From JAWLCQ01 sp041687095 (GTDB lineage Bacteria; Planctomycetota; Phycisphaerae; SM23-33), in NCBI GenBank assembly GCA_041687095.1, contig JAWLCQ010000066.1:1-22585 (forward strand): 22,585 bases of DNA. The letters are read 5' to 3'. This document shows, piece after piece, positions 22,348 through 22,585 of the stretch; the stretch's first letter is position 1; each line of letters opens with the position of its first letter. A model generated the notes under the pieces. That model had not been told where the DNA came from. It was given only the letters and a program-made list of their open reading frames with translations, and did not search any database. The position numbers and the translations under genes are program-made.

Positions 22348-22585
22348 CTATCCGCCCAAGCAGGCGCGGCCCTCGGAGCGGCCCCAGAGGAGGAAGTGCT
22401 CCAGGCCGCCGCGGCAGGCGCCGGCGGCGATGGCGGCGGCGACCTCGGGGTACTGGCTGCGATACCACGCCTCATCGAAGAACGGCGAGGCCGAGCGGCC
22501 CTCATTCATGCCCCAGCGGAGGTAGTGCGTGAAGGCGTTGGTCAGCGCCCCGCTGGTGATGGCGGCGTCGATGTCCGGGTTCGCG
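22348..22585 (-). CDS. 3' end of a gene for a protein with YPEVAAA/HFLLWGRSEGR repeats (partial)
   Basis: The last 78 codons lie in the window, and the start is beyond 22585. The stop TAG is at 22348-22350. The encoded tail contains two repeats: NPDIDAAITSGALTNAFTHY followed by LRWGMNEGRS, then FDEAWYRSQYPEVAAAIAAG with GGLEHFLLWGRSEGR. This roughly 40-residue unit, often YxxxxPDVAAA...HYxxxGxxEGR, is known at the ends of large bacterial glycosyltransferases, mainly of alphaproteobacteria and planctomycetes. The parent enzyme is therefore probably a glycosyltransferase or related exopolysaccharide protein, but only the repeats can be seen. The gene returns to high GC content. Confidence 0.75.
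   Translation of the reverse strand, partial: ANPDIDAAITSGALTNAFTHYLRWGMNEGRSASPFFDEAWYRSQYPEVAAAIAAGACRGGLEHFLLWGRSEGRACLGG

Overview
The window is GC-rich bacterial DNA, most likely from a planctomycete and probably from the Phycisphaerae. This is an inference. It rests on GC-loving genes for a Cys-type sulfatase, a TPR/GT41-like glycosyltransferase, a GT-C membrane glycosyltransferase and a secreted leucine-rich-repeat protein, and on intergenic regions full of short palindromic and boilerplate repeats. I found no rRNA, tRNA, CRISPR array or transposase gene.

Layout. Positions 1-2090 hold a minisatellite, a good promoter and a GT-C glycosyltransferase (+). Positions 2089-6015 (-) hold recO, a translationally coupled secreted protein, and a secreted LRR protein. 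Positions 6016-6340 hold a 198-bp element with terminal inverted repeats. Positions 6341-9485 hold a sulfatase (-), a small RHH antitoxin-like gene without a toxin (+) and a type III iron-dependent alcohol dehydrogenase (-). Positions 9861-14171 (-) look like one operon, queF > apbE > four-helix membrane protein > TPR-GT41 protein. queC (+) diverges from queF across about 64 bp.

From 14920 onward the window changes character. About 7.6 kb is rich in repeats, and its genes are visibly less GC-rich than the rest. It contains two 172-bp MITE-like elements with perfect 4-bp target duplications, and one of them sits inside an older repeat whose uninterrupted sister is also in the window. It also holds an orphan single-span membrane protein (16114-16878), a two-gene operon (17657-20651) and a 120-aa hypothetical protein. 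The operon encodes a membrane-anchored helical protein with a fresh 87-bp tandem duplication, followed by an exported protein that joins a PD-(D/E)XK-nuclease-like core to a C-terminal glycine zipper. The right edge is the 3' end of a gene for a protein with C-terminal YPEVAAA...HFLLWGRSEGR repeats.

How the genes fit together. queC and queF belong to the preQ0/preQ1 part of queuosine synthesis. apbE implies covalent flavinylation of an exported or membrane protein. The 17657-20651 pair is the best candidate for an undescribed system: a membrane-anchored partner made just before an exported nuclease-like, membrane-active protein. At least four repeat families are dispersed through the window: the 172-bp MITE, a hairpin with GCAAACCACGGCACCC ends, a 3'-end-associated repeat of about 145 bp, and elements bounded by GCGGGGATGAACGC.
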